DNA of 64,000 nt. Origin: DATADW01 sp963733905 (lineage in GTDB: Bacteria; Actinomycetota; Acidimicrobiia; Spongiisociales; DATADW01). Each line of letters opens with the position of its first letter. The first letter of the stretch is position 1. The stretch covers positions 424,133-488,132 of the forward strand of contig CAVTEU010000018.1 of the NCBI GenBank assembly GCA_963733905.1, written 5' to 3'. The position numbers and the translations under genes are program-made. A model generated the notes under the pieces. The model was not told the origin of the DNA, did no database searches, and saw nothing but the letters and a program-made list of their open reading frames with translations. This document shows positions 9,316 to 19,523 of the stretch, piece after piece.

Positions 9316-9940
9316 TCACCGGCTCGCCGGATAGCTGAGCCGATTGACGGGTCCGCGCTTCCGCCCGATGGCGATCCCGAGCGACATCCCCGCCACGCCC
9401 AGGGCGACCACGGCGGCGACGATGGCGGCTATCGCCAGCCCAGAGGGGCCACCTTCGCTCGCCGGGACCGCAGCGACTTCGGGCGCAGGATCGGCGGTCG
9501 GAAGTTCGTCGCCGCTGGTCTCGAGATCGGCAGAGACAAGGTCAGAGCCGGCCATCGTCGCTGTCGGCTCGCCCACCACGAGCAGCCGGCCATCCCGTCG
9601 CCCTGGCGTGTCCCGTGGAGTTCGCAGAACACCCTTACCACCGCCGCATCGCCGACCTCGATGCTCGCCGATTGCCCAGGTTGGAGGGTACCCGTGCCGA
9701 AGGAACCGTCGACGGCGGTCAGGCTGTGGGGTAGATCGCCACGGTTGACAATCTGCACCGTGGACCCAGCTCCCACGAACTGGGCCGACCCCGAGAAGCA
9801 GCTGTCGTACATCTCGACGGTCTGGCCGGTGGCGTAGCCGGCACAGGCGCTTCGTGGTCGCCGCCCCCCGCCATTGCCGGAACCCACCCGGGCAGGATGG
9901 CAATCGTCGCTACCGCAACCACCAACAGAAATCGCCGCAT
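9316..9940 (-). CDS. Exported cupredoxin-like protein with C-terminal membrane anchor (frameshifted)
   Basis: The ATG at 9940 follows GGGGAGAAG. The signal peptide is RRFLLVVAVATIAILPG. After a shift near 9855 the cupredoxin domain reads VEMYDSCFSGSAQFVG...NRGDLPHSLTAVDGSF and VVRVFCELHGT, giving His and Cys-His copper-ligand candidates. A second shift near 9612 leads to a Glu/Ala-rich linker and a C-terminal TM (IAAIVAAVVALGVAGMSLGIA) followed by a basic tail. About 208 residues: a surface-tethered electron carrier or copper binder. Confidence 0.7.
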
Positions 9941-10010
9941 GGCTTCTCCCCTTGTGGGTCTCACATGGAGACGAGCAAGGAGTGCTGATGGTTCAATCGC
10001 CGAGCGGCAC

Positions 10011-10038
10011 GGCAGACGGCAGACGGCAGACGGTAGAG
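10011..10038. repeat. 7-bp tandem repeat GGCAGAC
   Basis: Three exact copies of GGCAGAC (10011-10031) followed by the related GGTAGAG lie in the 140-bp gap between the cupredoxin and peptidase genes. It looks like a simple slippage repeat with no evident function. Confidence 0.7.
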
Positions 10039-10080
10039 GGAATCGAGATGTTGACCAGCGACCTCAGCACCTAACGGTGA

Positions 10081-11285
10081 TCACGGTGCGCCGCCGACCC
10101 ATTCGAAGTGGGCGGGGTCGGGGATGAGCCAGGGACCACCCCAGGTGAAACCCTGCTTCACCATGGCATCGACCAACCGGGGGTCCTGATCGGACCCGAT
10201 CCCGGTGGGATTCCCGTCCCAATTGATGTCGAGCGCAGCACCCCAGGCGTGTCGGGAGATGCCCCTGCCCGCGGCGATGAGACGCGGGTTCCAGCACCCG
10301 GCAAACTCTTCAGGGTCGACCAGCGACCCGAGATCCCGCTTCCTCATCTCGGCCATGGCGTTGTGGACGAGCGGGAGCACGGAGCGGTGACAGGTCACCT
10401 GCCCCAGCAAGGGCAATTCGGTGGTGACGATGTTCTCGGCAACCCACCAGGATCCTGCTCGAAGGAGCGCTCGTCGACCATTCGGTAGGCGAACTCGCCG
10501 AACTGCGCCTTGATCAGGCTCTGGGGGAGCACCGCGTCGCCGTATCGCAAGAAGGGCGTCTCGCCCGGCGCCCGGAGACGCACCGGGAGCCCGGCGAACG
10601 CCGACCGGACGGCATCCTCGACGGCGGGCCGGTCCCCCTCGTACGAGATCAGCAGGTAGCGCGGCGTGACCACGCCGAGCCTGCTTCCTGTGGCTTGTGA
10701 GACGACCACTTCGGCTGCCCCGATGACGTCGTCGGGGACTACCGCGGTCACAGTCAGCTCGCCGCCATCGGGCAACCGCAGCCTGCCGCCAGGGCCGATC
10801 CGGCGGATAGCCGCAGATGTCGTCCCGAGCCACGCTCCGCCGCGGCGCAATCCATCCAGAAGAGTGCGCTCCGTCTCGGGCAGGAAACGCCGATATTCGA
10901 GCGGGCTGAGCGCGATTGCCTCCAGGGGGAACACGAGGCCCGACGGAGCGGTGTCGACCTCCGCCCCCTTTGCCGACACGGACTCGGTCACCGACAGCAG
11001 GTCGAGGTTGACAGAGGCGACGCCAGTCACACCCGGGAGTGCGCCCACGGCGGTGTCGATTCCCTTGGGAAGCCGTCCCGGTGTCCACGCCAAGAGAACG
11101 TCGTCCGACCCTGGTGGCGGACGGACCGGCACCGTGGGAAGCGTTGTAGCTCGAGCCTCCGGATCGCCATCGATGAGCGGCTCGGCGAGGGGTGCGGCCG
11201 GGGCGAGGAAACCGGCGGCCAACGCCCCTGCTACGACGCCGATCCCCAGCCCGAGGAGCGGGCCGCGTCTCAATTGGCTTTCCAT
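10081..11285 (-). CDS. M15-family (VanY/D-Ala-D-Ala carboxypeptidase-like) peptidase with N-terminal membrane anchor (frameshifted)
   Basis: Read from ATG 11285: a membrane segment (LLGLGIGVVAGALAAGFLA), a Pro/Asp linker, a beta-rich middle region of about 230 residues, and, after a shift near 10450, a C-terminal M15 zinc peptidase domain. The domain shows the ligand motifs SRHAWGAALDINW (His, Asp) and AHFEW (His). It probably trims peptidoglycan stem peptides outside the membrane. No stop separates it from the upstream anti-sigma reading frame, so the two could be one protein. Confidence 0.72.
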
Positions 11286-13054
11286 CTCGGTGGCCACCGC
11301 CAGAAGCTCCTCCAGACCCAGAGTGGAGCTCCGCAAGGTGATCACGTGCCCGGCCTCCACCCATTCCAATTCACCACGGTTTGGCGTGAAACGGCCGGGG
11401 AGGCCGCGAACCTCGACTCCGATGACGTCTGCTTCCAGGGGCGGGACAAGCGATGCCCCGGGCGCCATGGTGACCCGAAAACCGCGATCACCGGCGCCGG
11501 CATATCCGAGCACCACGGTGCGCCCATCGATCCGGACCGATGGCGGGCCAAACCCCTCGAGACCCGATGGCACCAGCAGGAACCCGGTGGCCGAAGCTGC
11601 TTCCTCGATGGTCGTGGTCGAGGACTCGACCCACCCCTTGGGAACCATCTGGCCGGGGATCCCGAGGCTCTCGGCCACCATCCGGAGCGTTTCGGAGGGG
11701 AGGCTCCCGGTGACCACGACGTCGATGTCTTCACCGTGGATCGCAGCCTTCGACCCGTCCTCGTTCATGTATACCCATCCGGTTGCGGTCGCCATCCGAC
11801 GGACGGGGTCGCCCATGTCGCCAAAGAGGCGGCGGCCCTTCCAGGCGGGGGTCGAGGCAACCTTGAACCACGCCCGGCCGTCGCTCCACGTCGCTACGGC
11901 GACGTCACCGGCATTTCCCGTTTGGTGCAGCCGCATACCTTCAGGAACGAATGACGGCTCCGGCCCGACTAGGTCGTCGGTGGCACGGAACCCGTGTTCC
12001 TCGACGTTTGCCTGCTGGCGGGATGCCGGGGAGCGCGATCGGTGGCGGGTCCAGGTCGAGGCCGCCAATGCGCACCTCCAGATAGGGCCGACCCTCGGCG
12101 TCGTCCAGACCTTGGCGGAGCGACCACAACCGCCGTGCTTCGGAGTCGGCCGGAGTGAAGGTGAGGACGAGGGGAACCATCGTTTCCTGGTCGAGCCAAA
12201 TCTCCACCGGGTCGGTGGGGTGCACAGGTCTGAGATCGCTCGTCTCGTAGAGAAGGTCGAGCATCGGCGCCACTTGGGCGGCAGCCACCTCGACTCCGAT
12301 TGCCGCCCTGCCGTCGATCGCTCGCTCCCCGAGGCGACGCTCGGACTCCGACCAGCGGAAGCTGGACACCGGAACGATCAGGTCGAGTGCCGCCGGGGCG
12401 TCATCGGGGAACGGCTCACGCCCGGTCACCGCGGAAAGCGACAATGTCGCATCCACACTCGGGTTGACTCTCGATCGGACACCTCACGGGCCCCCGTTGC
12501 CAGGCAACGTCGTCGTCCACCACCACCTGCAACGAGCGTGGGTTCCATTGCGGCGATGGGTAGTCCGTGGTGTCCTCGAGAACCAACCACAGCGTCTCGG
12601 GGGCGCGATATCGGAGCGAACCCGTAAACCGGCGTTCCGGGACCGCGGGGTGCCAGCCTCTCTCCACCACCGTAAGGGTGGCGTCGAGGGCATCGACCGA
12701 GGCTTGAGCCTCCTGCACCTGCTGCTCGATCTCGGCGGCGAGCGCCGTTGGGGCGGGGCGATCCGAGAGCCACACAGCCGTTGCTGAGAGCACTGCGCCG
12801 ATGGCGAAGCTGGCAGCCACCAATCCCCATCGCGCCAGCGATGGGCGCCGGGTTTGGGTGATGGTGTCGGTGACCGATGCGACCACGTCCACCGGATGCT
12901 CGACCGGCTCGAACCGGAATTGGCGCCGGACCTCCTGAGCGGTTGCGGCGAAGGCGGCGCACCGCGGGCACCGGGCGACGTGGTCGGTGGCGTCGGCCGC
13001 CGGCTCGCCGTCGAACGAAGCCGAGATCAGCGCCTGGGCGGTGTCACATGTCAC
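11286..13054 (-). CDS. Anti-sigma factor with zinc finger, TM helix and large extracytoplasmic domain (frameshifted)
   Basis: The GTG at 13054 overlaps the sigma gene stop. A ZAS-type zinc finger (CDTAQALISASFDGE...DHVARCPRC) occupies residues 1-40 and a TM helix (GLVAASFAIGAVLSATAVWL) lies near 90-110. A long extracytoplasmic LolA/MucB-like region follows, with shifts near 12460 and 12015. The reading runs on without a stop into the M15 peptidase, so the end given is the last base before its ATG. It should bind and inhibit the adjacent ECF sigma factor. An ATG at 13072 is an alternative start. Confidence 0.7.
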
Positions 13055-13586
13055 CGGCGTCCTCCAGTTCACCTTCGGCCAGCCAAGCGGTGAGGCGCTG
13101 CCGTGCGTGATGGACGCGGCTCTTGACCGTCCCTTCGGGTATGCCGAGAACCTCAGAGGCCTCGCGGTAGCGCAGACCGAGGATCTCGACGGTGAGCAGG
13201 GCCTCGCGCAGTCGAACGGGAAGGCTGTCCACCGCGGCGCGCAGCTCGCTCGTGGTCTCCGGGCCGGACACCGACCGGCGTGCGACTGCGCCGGCCTGCT
13301 CGGTCAGCCTCTGCAATCGGGCCCTCGAGCGGATGGCGTCGATCCCCGCGTTGCGGGCGACCTGGAACACCCAGGTGGAGAACTTCGACCGGAAGCGGAA
13401 GGTGCGAAGGCGCCGGTAGACCCGGATGAAGGTCTCCTGTGTGATGTCCTCGGCGAGGTCGTCATCGGCCAGGAGGTGGCGGAGATACCGCCACACCTGA
13501 GCCTGGAGCCCGCGCACCAGCTCCTCGAAGGCAGCGATGTCGCCGCCCATCGCCGACCGGATGGTCGCCGGGTCCGGTTCGTGCAC
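13044..13586 (-). CDS. ECF-type RNA polymerase sigma factor
   Basis: A 180-residue sigma-70 family factor from the GTG at 13586. Region 2 is clear (VWRYLRHLLADDDLAEDITQ, then FIRVYRRLRTFRFRSKFSTW), and region 4 ends in the helix-turn-helix LGLRYREASEVLGIPEGTVK. It lacks regions 1 and 3, as expected for group 4 factors. Its 3' end overlaps the anti-sigma gene by 11 bp, implying coupled translation of the pair. It probably responds to an envelope signal, given the peptidase downstream. Confidence 0.92.
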   Translation of the reverse strand: MHEPDPATIRSAMGGDIAAFEELVRGLQAQVWRYLRHLLADDDLAEDITQETFIRVYRRLRTFRFRSKFSTWVFQVARNAGIDAIRSRARLQRLTEQAGAVARRSVSGPETTSELRAAVDSLPVRLREALLTVEILGLRYREASEVLGIPEGTVKSRVHHARQRLTAWLAEGELEDAGDM

Positions 13587-13810
13587 TTTGAACCTGCCTC
13601 GCGGTCTCGCCGACGTCCCCTCCCATCGTGTCGGAGCCGCCGCTACTTGTCCACAAGATGTGACGAGTGGAGCGTGATGGTTCAGGGACGGAAGACGGCA
13701 GAATCTCCGTCCCCCGCAGGGGGAAGGACCCGCGCGAAGCAGCGGGTAGGGGGCAGCCAATCCCAACGGTGACTGACCGCGGAGCACAGTAGCGGAGTGG
13801 ACCACCCTCC

Positions 13811-13850
13811 CCGACGCCTGTGGCGTCGGGTACTCCCCCCGGGGGAGGTA
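13811..13850. terminator. Tandem hairpins between asd and the sigma operon
   Basis: CCGACGCC-TGT-GGCGTCGG (13811-13829) is a perfect 8-bp stem with a 3-nt loop. It is followed at once by an imperfect palindrome, TACTCCCCCC/GGGGGAGGTA (13831-13850). They sit just past the end of asd, read from the minus strand, and probably stop its transcription. The rest of the gap 13587-13861 shows no gene. Confidence 0.55.
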
Positions 13851-13861
13851 TCGTTGAGTCT

Positions 13862-14872
13862 CTAAGTACTCAGAACCCTCTCCGCGATCTGGACGGCGTT
13901 GAGGGCGGCGCCTTTGCGGAGGTTGTCGCCGGTGGCGAAGAGCGAGATCCCACCTGTGACCATGGTGGGACGGACGCGACCGACAAGTACGTCATCGGAG
14001 CCGACGCTGTCGAGTGGGGTGGGGACCCGGTCCTCCCACAGGGAGACACCCGGCGCCGCATCCAACAGGCGCTTGGCCTCTTCCACGCCGAGCGGCTCGG
14101 CGAACCTCATGGTGGCGGAGACGCTGTGACCGACCATCACGGGGACACGGACGCAGGTCGGTTCGACCTCGAGGTCCTCGATCTCGAGGATCTTGCGGCT
14201 CTCGTTGACCAGCTTCCACTCCTCCTCGGTGTAGCCGGTCTCGTCGACCGTCCCGGCCAAGGGGAGGACGTTGTACCCGATCGGGCGGGCGTACAGGTCC
14301 CCGCCCGGGTCGATCCAACCTCCATCGACCAGGGTGTCGCGGTCGCCACCGAGTAGCTCGACCTGACGAGTCAGTTCTTCGATCCCGGTCCGCCCCGATC
14401 CGGAGACCGACTGGTACGTGGATACCACCATCGAAACCAGACCGGCGGCGCGATGCAGCGGTGCCGCCGCCATCATGAGGGTCATCGTCGTGCAGTTCGG
14501 GTTGGCCACGATCCCGGAATGCCCGGCAATGGCGTGGTCGTTCACCTCGGCCACCACCAAGGGGACCGCCGGGTCCATCCGGAAGGCGGATGAGTTGTCG
14601 ACCACGACCGCCCCGGCTGCGGCGAATGCCGGAGCGTGGTCGCGGCTTCTCGTGGCGCCCGCAGAGAACAGGGCGAGCTCGATCCCCGCCGGGTCTGCGG
14701 TCTCCAGATCCTCGACCTCTATCTCTCCCCAGGCGGTCTCCAGCTTGCCGCCTGCCGAGCGGGCCGATGCGAGCAGCCTGAGCCCACCGACGGGGAAGTC
14801 GCGCTGGGCGAGGATCTCGAGGATCGTCCGCCCCACGGCGCCGGTGGCACCGACGACGGCGACATTGGTCAA
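13862..14872 (-). CDS. asd: Aspartate-semialdehyde dehydrogenase
   Basis: Makes L-aspartate-4-semialdehyde from aspartyl phosphate with NADPH, the second step to lysine, threonine, methionine and diaminopimelate. The 336-residue length is normal. Visible motifs are the NADP loop VVGATGAVGRTILEIL, the active-site cysteine in IVANPNCTTM and the substrate region TYQSVSGSGRTGIEEL. The TTG start at 14872 overlaps the lysC stop (TTGA) behind a GGTGGGAG ribosome site, so the two are translationally coupled. Confidence 0.96.
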   Translation of the reverse strand: MTNVAVVGATGAVGRTILEILAQRDFPVGGLRLLASARSAGGKLETAWGEIEVEDLETADPAGIELALFSAGATRSRDHAPAFAAAGAVVVDNSSAFRMDPAVPLVVAEVNDHAIAGHSGIVANPNCTTMTLMMAAAPLHRAAGLVSMVVSTYQSVSGSGRTGIEELTRQVELLGGDRDTLVDGGWIDPGGDLYARPIGYNVLPLAGTVDETGYTEEEWKLVNESRKILEIEDLEVEPTCVRVPVMVGHSVSATMRFAEPLGVEEAKRLLDAAPGVSLWEDRVPTPLDSVGSDDVLVGRVRPTMVTGGISLFATGDNLRKGAALNAVQIAERVLST

Positions 14873-16101
14873 GCTCCCACCTCTTCCAAGATCAGCGGCG
14901 GCTGGAACTCGTCGTGGAGCGTCCGCACCGCCTCGTCGATCTGGTCGGCACCGACGACGCACGAGATACGGATCGTCGAGGTCGAGATCATCTGGATGTT
15001 GATTCCCTTGTTGGCCAAGGCGCGGAACACCCGCGCGGCGACGCCAGGGTGCGACTTCATCCCCGCCCCAACCAGCGACACCTTGGCCACGTTCTCGTCC
15101 ACGTCGACCCCGGCCGCCCCCACCTCGGCAGCGACGGTGCTCGCCACCTCGCGGGCCACGGGGGCATGTTCCTTGGGGACGGTGAAGCTGATGTCGGTGG
15201 CGGAGTCACGTGACACGTTCTGCACGATCATGTCGACGTTGATGCTCCGTTCGGCCAGCGGCTCGAAGAGGGCGGCTGCGACGCCCGGTGTGTCGGGGAC
15301 TCCCCGGACGGTGACCTTCGCCTCGGAAACGTCGTGGGCGATACCGCTGATGATGGCCTGCTCCATTGTGTGCTCCTTCACCCAGGTCCCCTCGGCGTCA
15401 TGGAAGGACGACCGGACGTGGATCGGAATTTCGAAACGACGGCCGAACTCCACCGACCGTGCCATTAGGACCTTGGCTCCGCTGGCGGAAAGCTCCAGCA
15501 TCTCCTCGAACGACACCTCGCGCAACAACCGAGCGGTGGAGACGATGCGCGGGTCGGCGCTGTAGACCCCGTCCACATCGGTGAAGACCTCACAGACGTC
15601 GGCATCATGCGCCGCGGCGAGAGCGACGGCCGTTGCGTCGGAGCCGCCCCGGCCCAAAGTGGTGATCTCCTTCGTGTTGGGGTCGACCCCCTGGAAGCCG
15701 GCAACTATCACCACTCGACCGTTGTCGAGCGCCTCGCGTACCCGGTGACCCCTGATCTCTGTGATCTTGGCTGCGCCGTGGGAGGCGTCGGTGAGTATCC
15801 CCGCTTGCGAGCCGGTGAAGCTGACCGCTTCGACTCCTCGGTCCTGGATGGCGATCGCCAAGAGTGCCATCGAGATGCGCTCACCTGCGGTGAGCAGCAT
15901 GTCGAGCTCGCGGGCCGGTGGGTTGGGCGAAACCCGCTGGGCAAGGTCGAGCAGTTCGTCGGTGGAGTCCCCCATTGCGGAGACCACGGCGATGACGTCG
16001 TTCCCGTCCTTGCGGGCGCGGGCCACCCGCTCTGCGACCACCAGGATCCGCTCCGGCGAGGCCACAGAGGTGCCTCCGAATTTCTGCACGACAAGCGGCA
16101 T
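14869..16101 (-). CDS. lysC: Aspartate kinase
   Basis: Phosphorylates L-aspartate, the committed step of the aspartate family pathway. The 410-residue single-domain kinase has the N-terminal KFGGTSVASPERI motif, FTGSQAGILTD and TTLGRGGSDATAVALA, and two C-terminal ACT domains (from about residue 265) that normally carry lysine/threonine feedback control. Length and order match the actinobacterial LysC alpha subunit. It forms an operon with asd. Confidence 0.97.
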   Translation of the reverse strand: MPLVVQKFGGTSVASPERILVVAERVARARKDGNDVIAVVSAMGDSTDELLDLAQRVSPNPPARELDMLLTAGERISMALLAIAIQDRGVEAVSFTGSQAGILTDASHGAAKITEIRGHRVREALDNGRVVIVAGFQGVDPNTKEITTLGRGGSDATAVALAAAHDADVCEVFTDVDGVYSADPRIVSTARLLREVSFEEMLELSASGAKVLMARSVEFGRRFEIPIHVRSSFHDAEGTWVKEHTMEQAIISGIAHDVSEAKVTVRGVPDTPGVAAALFEPLAERSINVDMIVQNVSRDSATDISFTVPKEHAPVAREVASTVAAEVGAAGVDVDENVAKVSLVGAGMKSHPGVAARVFRALANKGINIQMISTSTIRISCVVGADQIDEAVRTLHDEFQPPLILEEVGA

Positions 16102-16203
16102 GGGCTGCCGCCGAGTGTAGGACCGGGTAGGTCGCCGATCTGATGGTCTTCGACGCCCCGACCCGCCGACGTGGCCGTTGGCCGTCCTACTCTCCCCGCC
16201 GCC

Positions 16204-16986
16204 ATGACAGATCGTCGACAGCGGCAGCGGGAGTCCCGCGAGGAGCGAAGGCGCGAGGAGGAAAGGCGCAAGCGCATCCGCGCCGCGTGGAAGCGCGCCG
16301 CCATATTCGGCAGCCTCGCCCTGCTCATCATCGGCGTCTTCTACCTGTTCAATGTTCTCTCAAAGCGCGAGCCCGAGCTTCCTGCCGCCTATCGCGCCTT
16401 CCGCCAGCTTCCCGTGGCATGCGGTGCCGAGGCGCCTCCCGAGATCACTCCCCAGTCGTTCCCCGACGGCCCCGAGGACCTCGGGCTGTCGCCCGACGCG
16501 CCGATCACCGCCACGATGACCACGTCGTGTGGCGACATCGTGATCGAACTCGATCCCGCGCTCGCCCCTCTTGGGGTGAACTCCTTCGTGTTCCTCGCCA
16601 ACGAAGGCTTCTACGACGGCACCGTGTTCCACCGGATCATCGAGACCTTCGTCGCCCAGGGCGGCGATCCCCAGGCCGACGGCGATGGCGGGCCCGGGTA
16701 CACGCTCCCCAACGAGGCTCCACCCGATGGCTTCGTCTACGAGCCAGGTGTGATGGCGCTGGCCAACGAGCTCGGGCCGGACACGACGGGGAGCCAGTTC
16801 TTCTTCGTCGTCGGGCCCGGACGCACAATCGCTCGGGCCCGAGATTCTCGGTGCTGGGAACGGTCGTGGAAGGTGACGACGTTCTGGAGCGGATCGCCGC
16901 CATCCCGGTGCAGCCTGCCTCCAGCGGAGAGCGCTCGCTCCCCCGCGAGGCGGTCTATGTGGAGAGCGTCCGGATCGACGTCATAG
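16204..16986 (+). CDS. Membrane-anchored cyclophilin-type peptidyl-prolyl isomerase (frameshifted)
   Basis: Starts with a charged, Arg/Glu-rich cytoplasmic tail (residues 1-33), one TM helix (AAIFGSLALLIIGVFYLFNVL), then an extracytoplasmic cyclophilin domain with FYDGTVFHRIIETFVAQGGD and GSQFFFVVGP. Two or three indels near 16838-16853 disturb the reading. The expected strand FSVLGTVVEGDDVLERI is recovered in another frame, and that frame runs without a stop into the next gene. The TAG at 16984-16986 lies where the stop would be expected. It speeds proline isomerisation during protein folding outside the membrane. Confidence 0.82.
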   Translation: MTDRRQRQRESREERRREEERRKRIRAAWKRAAIFGSLALLIIGVFYLFNVLSKREPELPAAYRAFRQLPVACGAEAPPEITPQSFPDGPEDLGLSPDAPITATMTTSCGDIVIELDPALAPLGVNSFVFLANEGFYDGTVFHRIIETFVAQGGDPQADGDGGPGYTLPNEAPPDGFVYEPGVMALANELGPDTTGSQFFFVVGPGRTIARARDSRCWERSWKVTTFWSGSPPSRCSLPPAESARSPARRSMWRASGSTS

Positions 16987-17028
16987 CGCCAGGGGGCGTC
17001 GCACCCCGCAGGTACCCTGGCCGGGCGA

Positions 17029-17889
17029 TGAAGGTCGATCTCCACGTCCACAGCACGGCCTCCGACGGCACCGACCGTCCGGCCGACCTGGTCGCGGGTG
17101 CGGCGCGAGCCGGGCTAGGGGCCATGGCCCTCACAGACCACGACACACTCGAGGGCCTCGACGCGGCAACGGCCGCCGCCAACACCCACGGGATCCGGCT
17201 CATCCCCGGTGTCGAGTTGTCCTGCCAGTGGGACGGCGGGGCGATGCACCTGGTGGTGCTGTTCCTCGAATCGGCGGAAGGCCCGCTGCAAGACCGGCTC
17301 GCCGGGCTGCGGGCTGCCAGGGATGTGCGCAACGCCCGGATGGTCGAGCTGCTTGCCGGTATGGGGATCGACATAACGCTCGATGAGGTCACGGAGGAAG
17401 CCGGTAGTGGGACCGGTGGGCGTCCCCACGTGGCGGCGGTCATGATCCGCAAGAACGTCGTCCCCGATATCCCAACCGCCTTCGACCAGGTACCTCGCCG
17501 CCGGTCGTCCGGCATATGTGGGGCGCGAGCGCCTCACGCCCGCCGAGGCGATCTCGCTGGCCCGAGCCTCTGGCGGCGTCCCCGTTTTGGCACATCCATT
17601 CACGCTGGGTAGGACCCTCGACAGGGAACTCCGCACCGCGTTCCGCGATCTCGCCGAGATGGGTCTGATCGGAGTAGAGGTGGAGTACGCCACCTATGAC
17701 CCCGTGGACCGCAAGAGGCTCCGCCGCATCGCATTGGATGTCGGTCTGCTCCCCAGCGGCGGCTCCGACTACCACGGCGCCTACAAGCCCGACATCATGC
17801 TCGGCGTGGGCACAGGTGATCTGGCGGTTGCCGGGTCGATCCTCGACGACCTGGAGGCGGCCCGCCCGACAGTGCTCCCGACGAGATGA
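17029..17889 (+). CDS. PHP-domain phosphoesterase (TrpH/RNase AM-like, frameshifted)
   Basis: A PHP-fold metal phosphoesterase of about 286 residues. Motifs are DLHVHSTASDGTD, LTDHDTLEGLDAA, GVELSC, then after one extra base near 17490, PVLAHP and SGGSDYHGAYKP. These are the metal-binding His/Asp sets of the YciV/TrpH subgroup that remove 3'-phosphates or short RNA 5' ends. The specific substrate is uncertain. It overlaps murJ by ATGA. Confidence 0.85.
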
Positions 17890-19523
17890 CGTCGGAGGAC
17901 GGCGGGGACCACCCACCAGACTCCGGCCGTTCCCAACACTCTTCGCCGCGCACCAGCCGGCGCTTCGCAAGGACGATGGGTCGGGCAGCAGTGCTGGTGG
18001 GGACGGGGATCCTCATCTCCAGGTTGCTCGGCTTTGTCCGCAACTCGGTGCTGTTGGGCGTCCTCGGTCTGAGCGGCGAAGCCGACCTCTACAACGCCGC
18101 CTTTGTCATCCCCGATTACCTGTTCTTCTTGATGGCGGGCGGGTACCTGACGATCACATTTCTGCCAATCCTCAGCCGGCACATCGCAGCCGGTGACGAG
18201 GAGGGCGAGTGGCGTTCGTTCGTTGCGGTGTTCCGACCCGTGGCATTGGTCATGATCGGACTAACCGTGCTGGCGATGATCTGGGCGCGGCCACTGGTGG
18301 AGTTTCTCTACCGCAGCTTTGATCCATCCGACCTCGATCGCCTCACCGGTCTGGTGCGGATCGTGTTGCCGGCGCAGGTGTTCTTCGTGCTCGGCTCGTT
18401 GTTCATGGCGGTGCAGTACGCCCGTCAGCGATTCCTCGTCCCGACGCTTGCGCCGATCGTCTACAACCTGGCGATCATCGCCGGTGGTGCGGTGACCTGG
18501 GCGATGGGCAACCCGTCGCCCGAGGGTTTCGCCTGGGGTGCGCTCGTCGGAGCGATCGTCGGCAACTTCGCCCTCCAGTGGTGGGGGGCATCACGGATCG
18601 GTCTCCGCTGGCCACGCCACGTGGCGTGGCGCCACCCCGCGCTCGGGGAGTATCTGCTGCTCGCCCTCCCCTTGATGCTCGGTCAGTCGGTGGCTGCCCT
18701 CGACGAGCAGTTCATCAGGGTGTTTGGCCAACTCGCCGGGGTGGGTGGGATAACCGCCCTGGTGGCCGGGCGCCAATTGAGCATGGTCCCAGTAGGCGTG
18801 GTCGCCCAGGCCGCCGGGGTCGCCGCCTACCCGTTCCTGGCCAGGCTCGCCGCCGAGGGCAGAGAGGACGAGTTGGAGGCCGAGGTGGGATCGGCGGTGC
18901 GCGCCACCATCACCGCAGCCATGCTCGCCGCCGCCGCGGTGTTCGGGCTCGCCCTGCCGGCGGTGCGGATCGCATACCAACGCGGCTCTTTTGGTCCCGA
19001 GGACACGCTCATCACGGCGGCGGTGGCGTCCGTGTTCGCCCTGAGCATCCCCGCCTGGGGGGCCCAGCAGGTCCTGGCCCGCGCCTTCTACGCCAAGAGG
19101 AGGATGTGGACCCCGGTGCTCATCGGGACCGCCGTGGCCATCATCGCCGTTCCCGCCTACTTCTTGCTCGGCGAGCGGTTCGGGTTGGAGGGGATCGCAG
19201 CCACCAGCACCGGTTCGATCGCCCTCTACGCCATCCTGCTGGCGGCTGGTTGGTTCATCGCCACCGGGCGGGACCAGCTCCGCCCCGTCTTGGCTGCGCT
19301 GGGGAGGGCTCTGCTCGGCGGGGTGCTGGCGGGCGGCGCCGGACTGGGAATCGTTGCCTTGTTCACGTCGGGCGAAGTCGTGCCGTCGGCGGGCCAGTCC
19401 TTCCTTGCGCTCGTCCTCGGGGGATTGGTCGTGGTCGCGGTGTTCGCCGGGTGCTTGCTGGCACTGCGCTCACCCGAGTTGGCCACCCTGCTGCGACGTC
19501 AACCGCCTCCGGACTCCGGCTGA
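17886..19523 (+). CDS. murJ: Lipid II flippase MurJ
   Basis: A 545-residue integral membrane protein of the MOP/MviN family, with about 14 TM helices after a 30-residue hydrophilic N-terminus. Family features include SRLLGFVRNSVL near the start, GEADLYNAAFVIPDYLFFLM, and the long RQLSMVPVGVVAQAAGVAAY segment typical of MurJ. It moves undecaprenyl-linked peptidoglycan precursor across the membrane. It is intact, unlike many neighbours, and translationally coupled to the PHP gene. Confidence 0.93.
   Translation: MTSEDGGDHPPDSGRSQHSSPRTSRRFARTMGRAAVLVGTGILISRLLGFVRNSVLLGVLGLSGEADLYNAAFVIPDYLFFLMAGGYLTITFLPILSRHIAAGDEEGEWRSFVAVFRPVALVMIGLTVLAMIWARPLVEFLYRSFDPSDLDRLTGLVRIVLPAQVFFVLGSLFMAVQYARQRFLVPTLAPIVYNLAIIAGGAVTWAMGNPSPEGFAWGALVGAIVGNFALQWWGASRIGLRWPRHVAWRHPALGEYLLLALPLMLGQSVAALDEQFIRVFGQLAGVGGITALVAGRQLSMVPVGVVAQAAGVAAYPFLARLAAEGREDELEAEVGSAVRATITAAMLAAAAVFGLALPAVRIAYQRGSFGPEDTLITAAVASVFALSIPAWGAQQVLARAFYAKRRMWTPVLIGTAVAIIAVPAYFLLGERFGLEGIAATSTGSIALYAILLAAGWFIATGRDQLRPVLAALGRALLGGVLAGGAGLGIVALFTSGEVVPSAGQSFLALVLGGLVVVAVFAGCLLALRSPELATLLRRQPPPDSG

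Noticed and set aside
9985..13700. Possible direct repeats flanking the sigma/anti-sigma/peptidase cluster (gatggttca and agacggcag at both sides)
   Set aside because: The shared strings are short and their spacing differs, so chance similarity of GC-rich simple sequence is enough.
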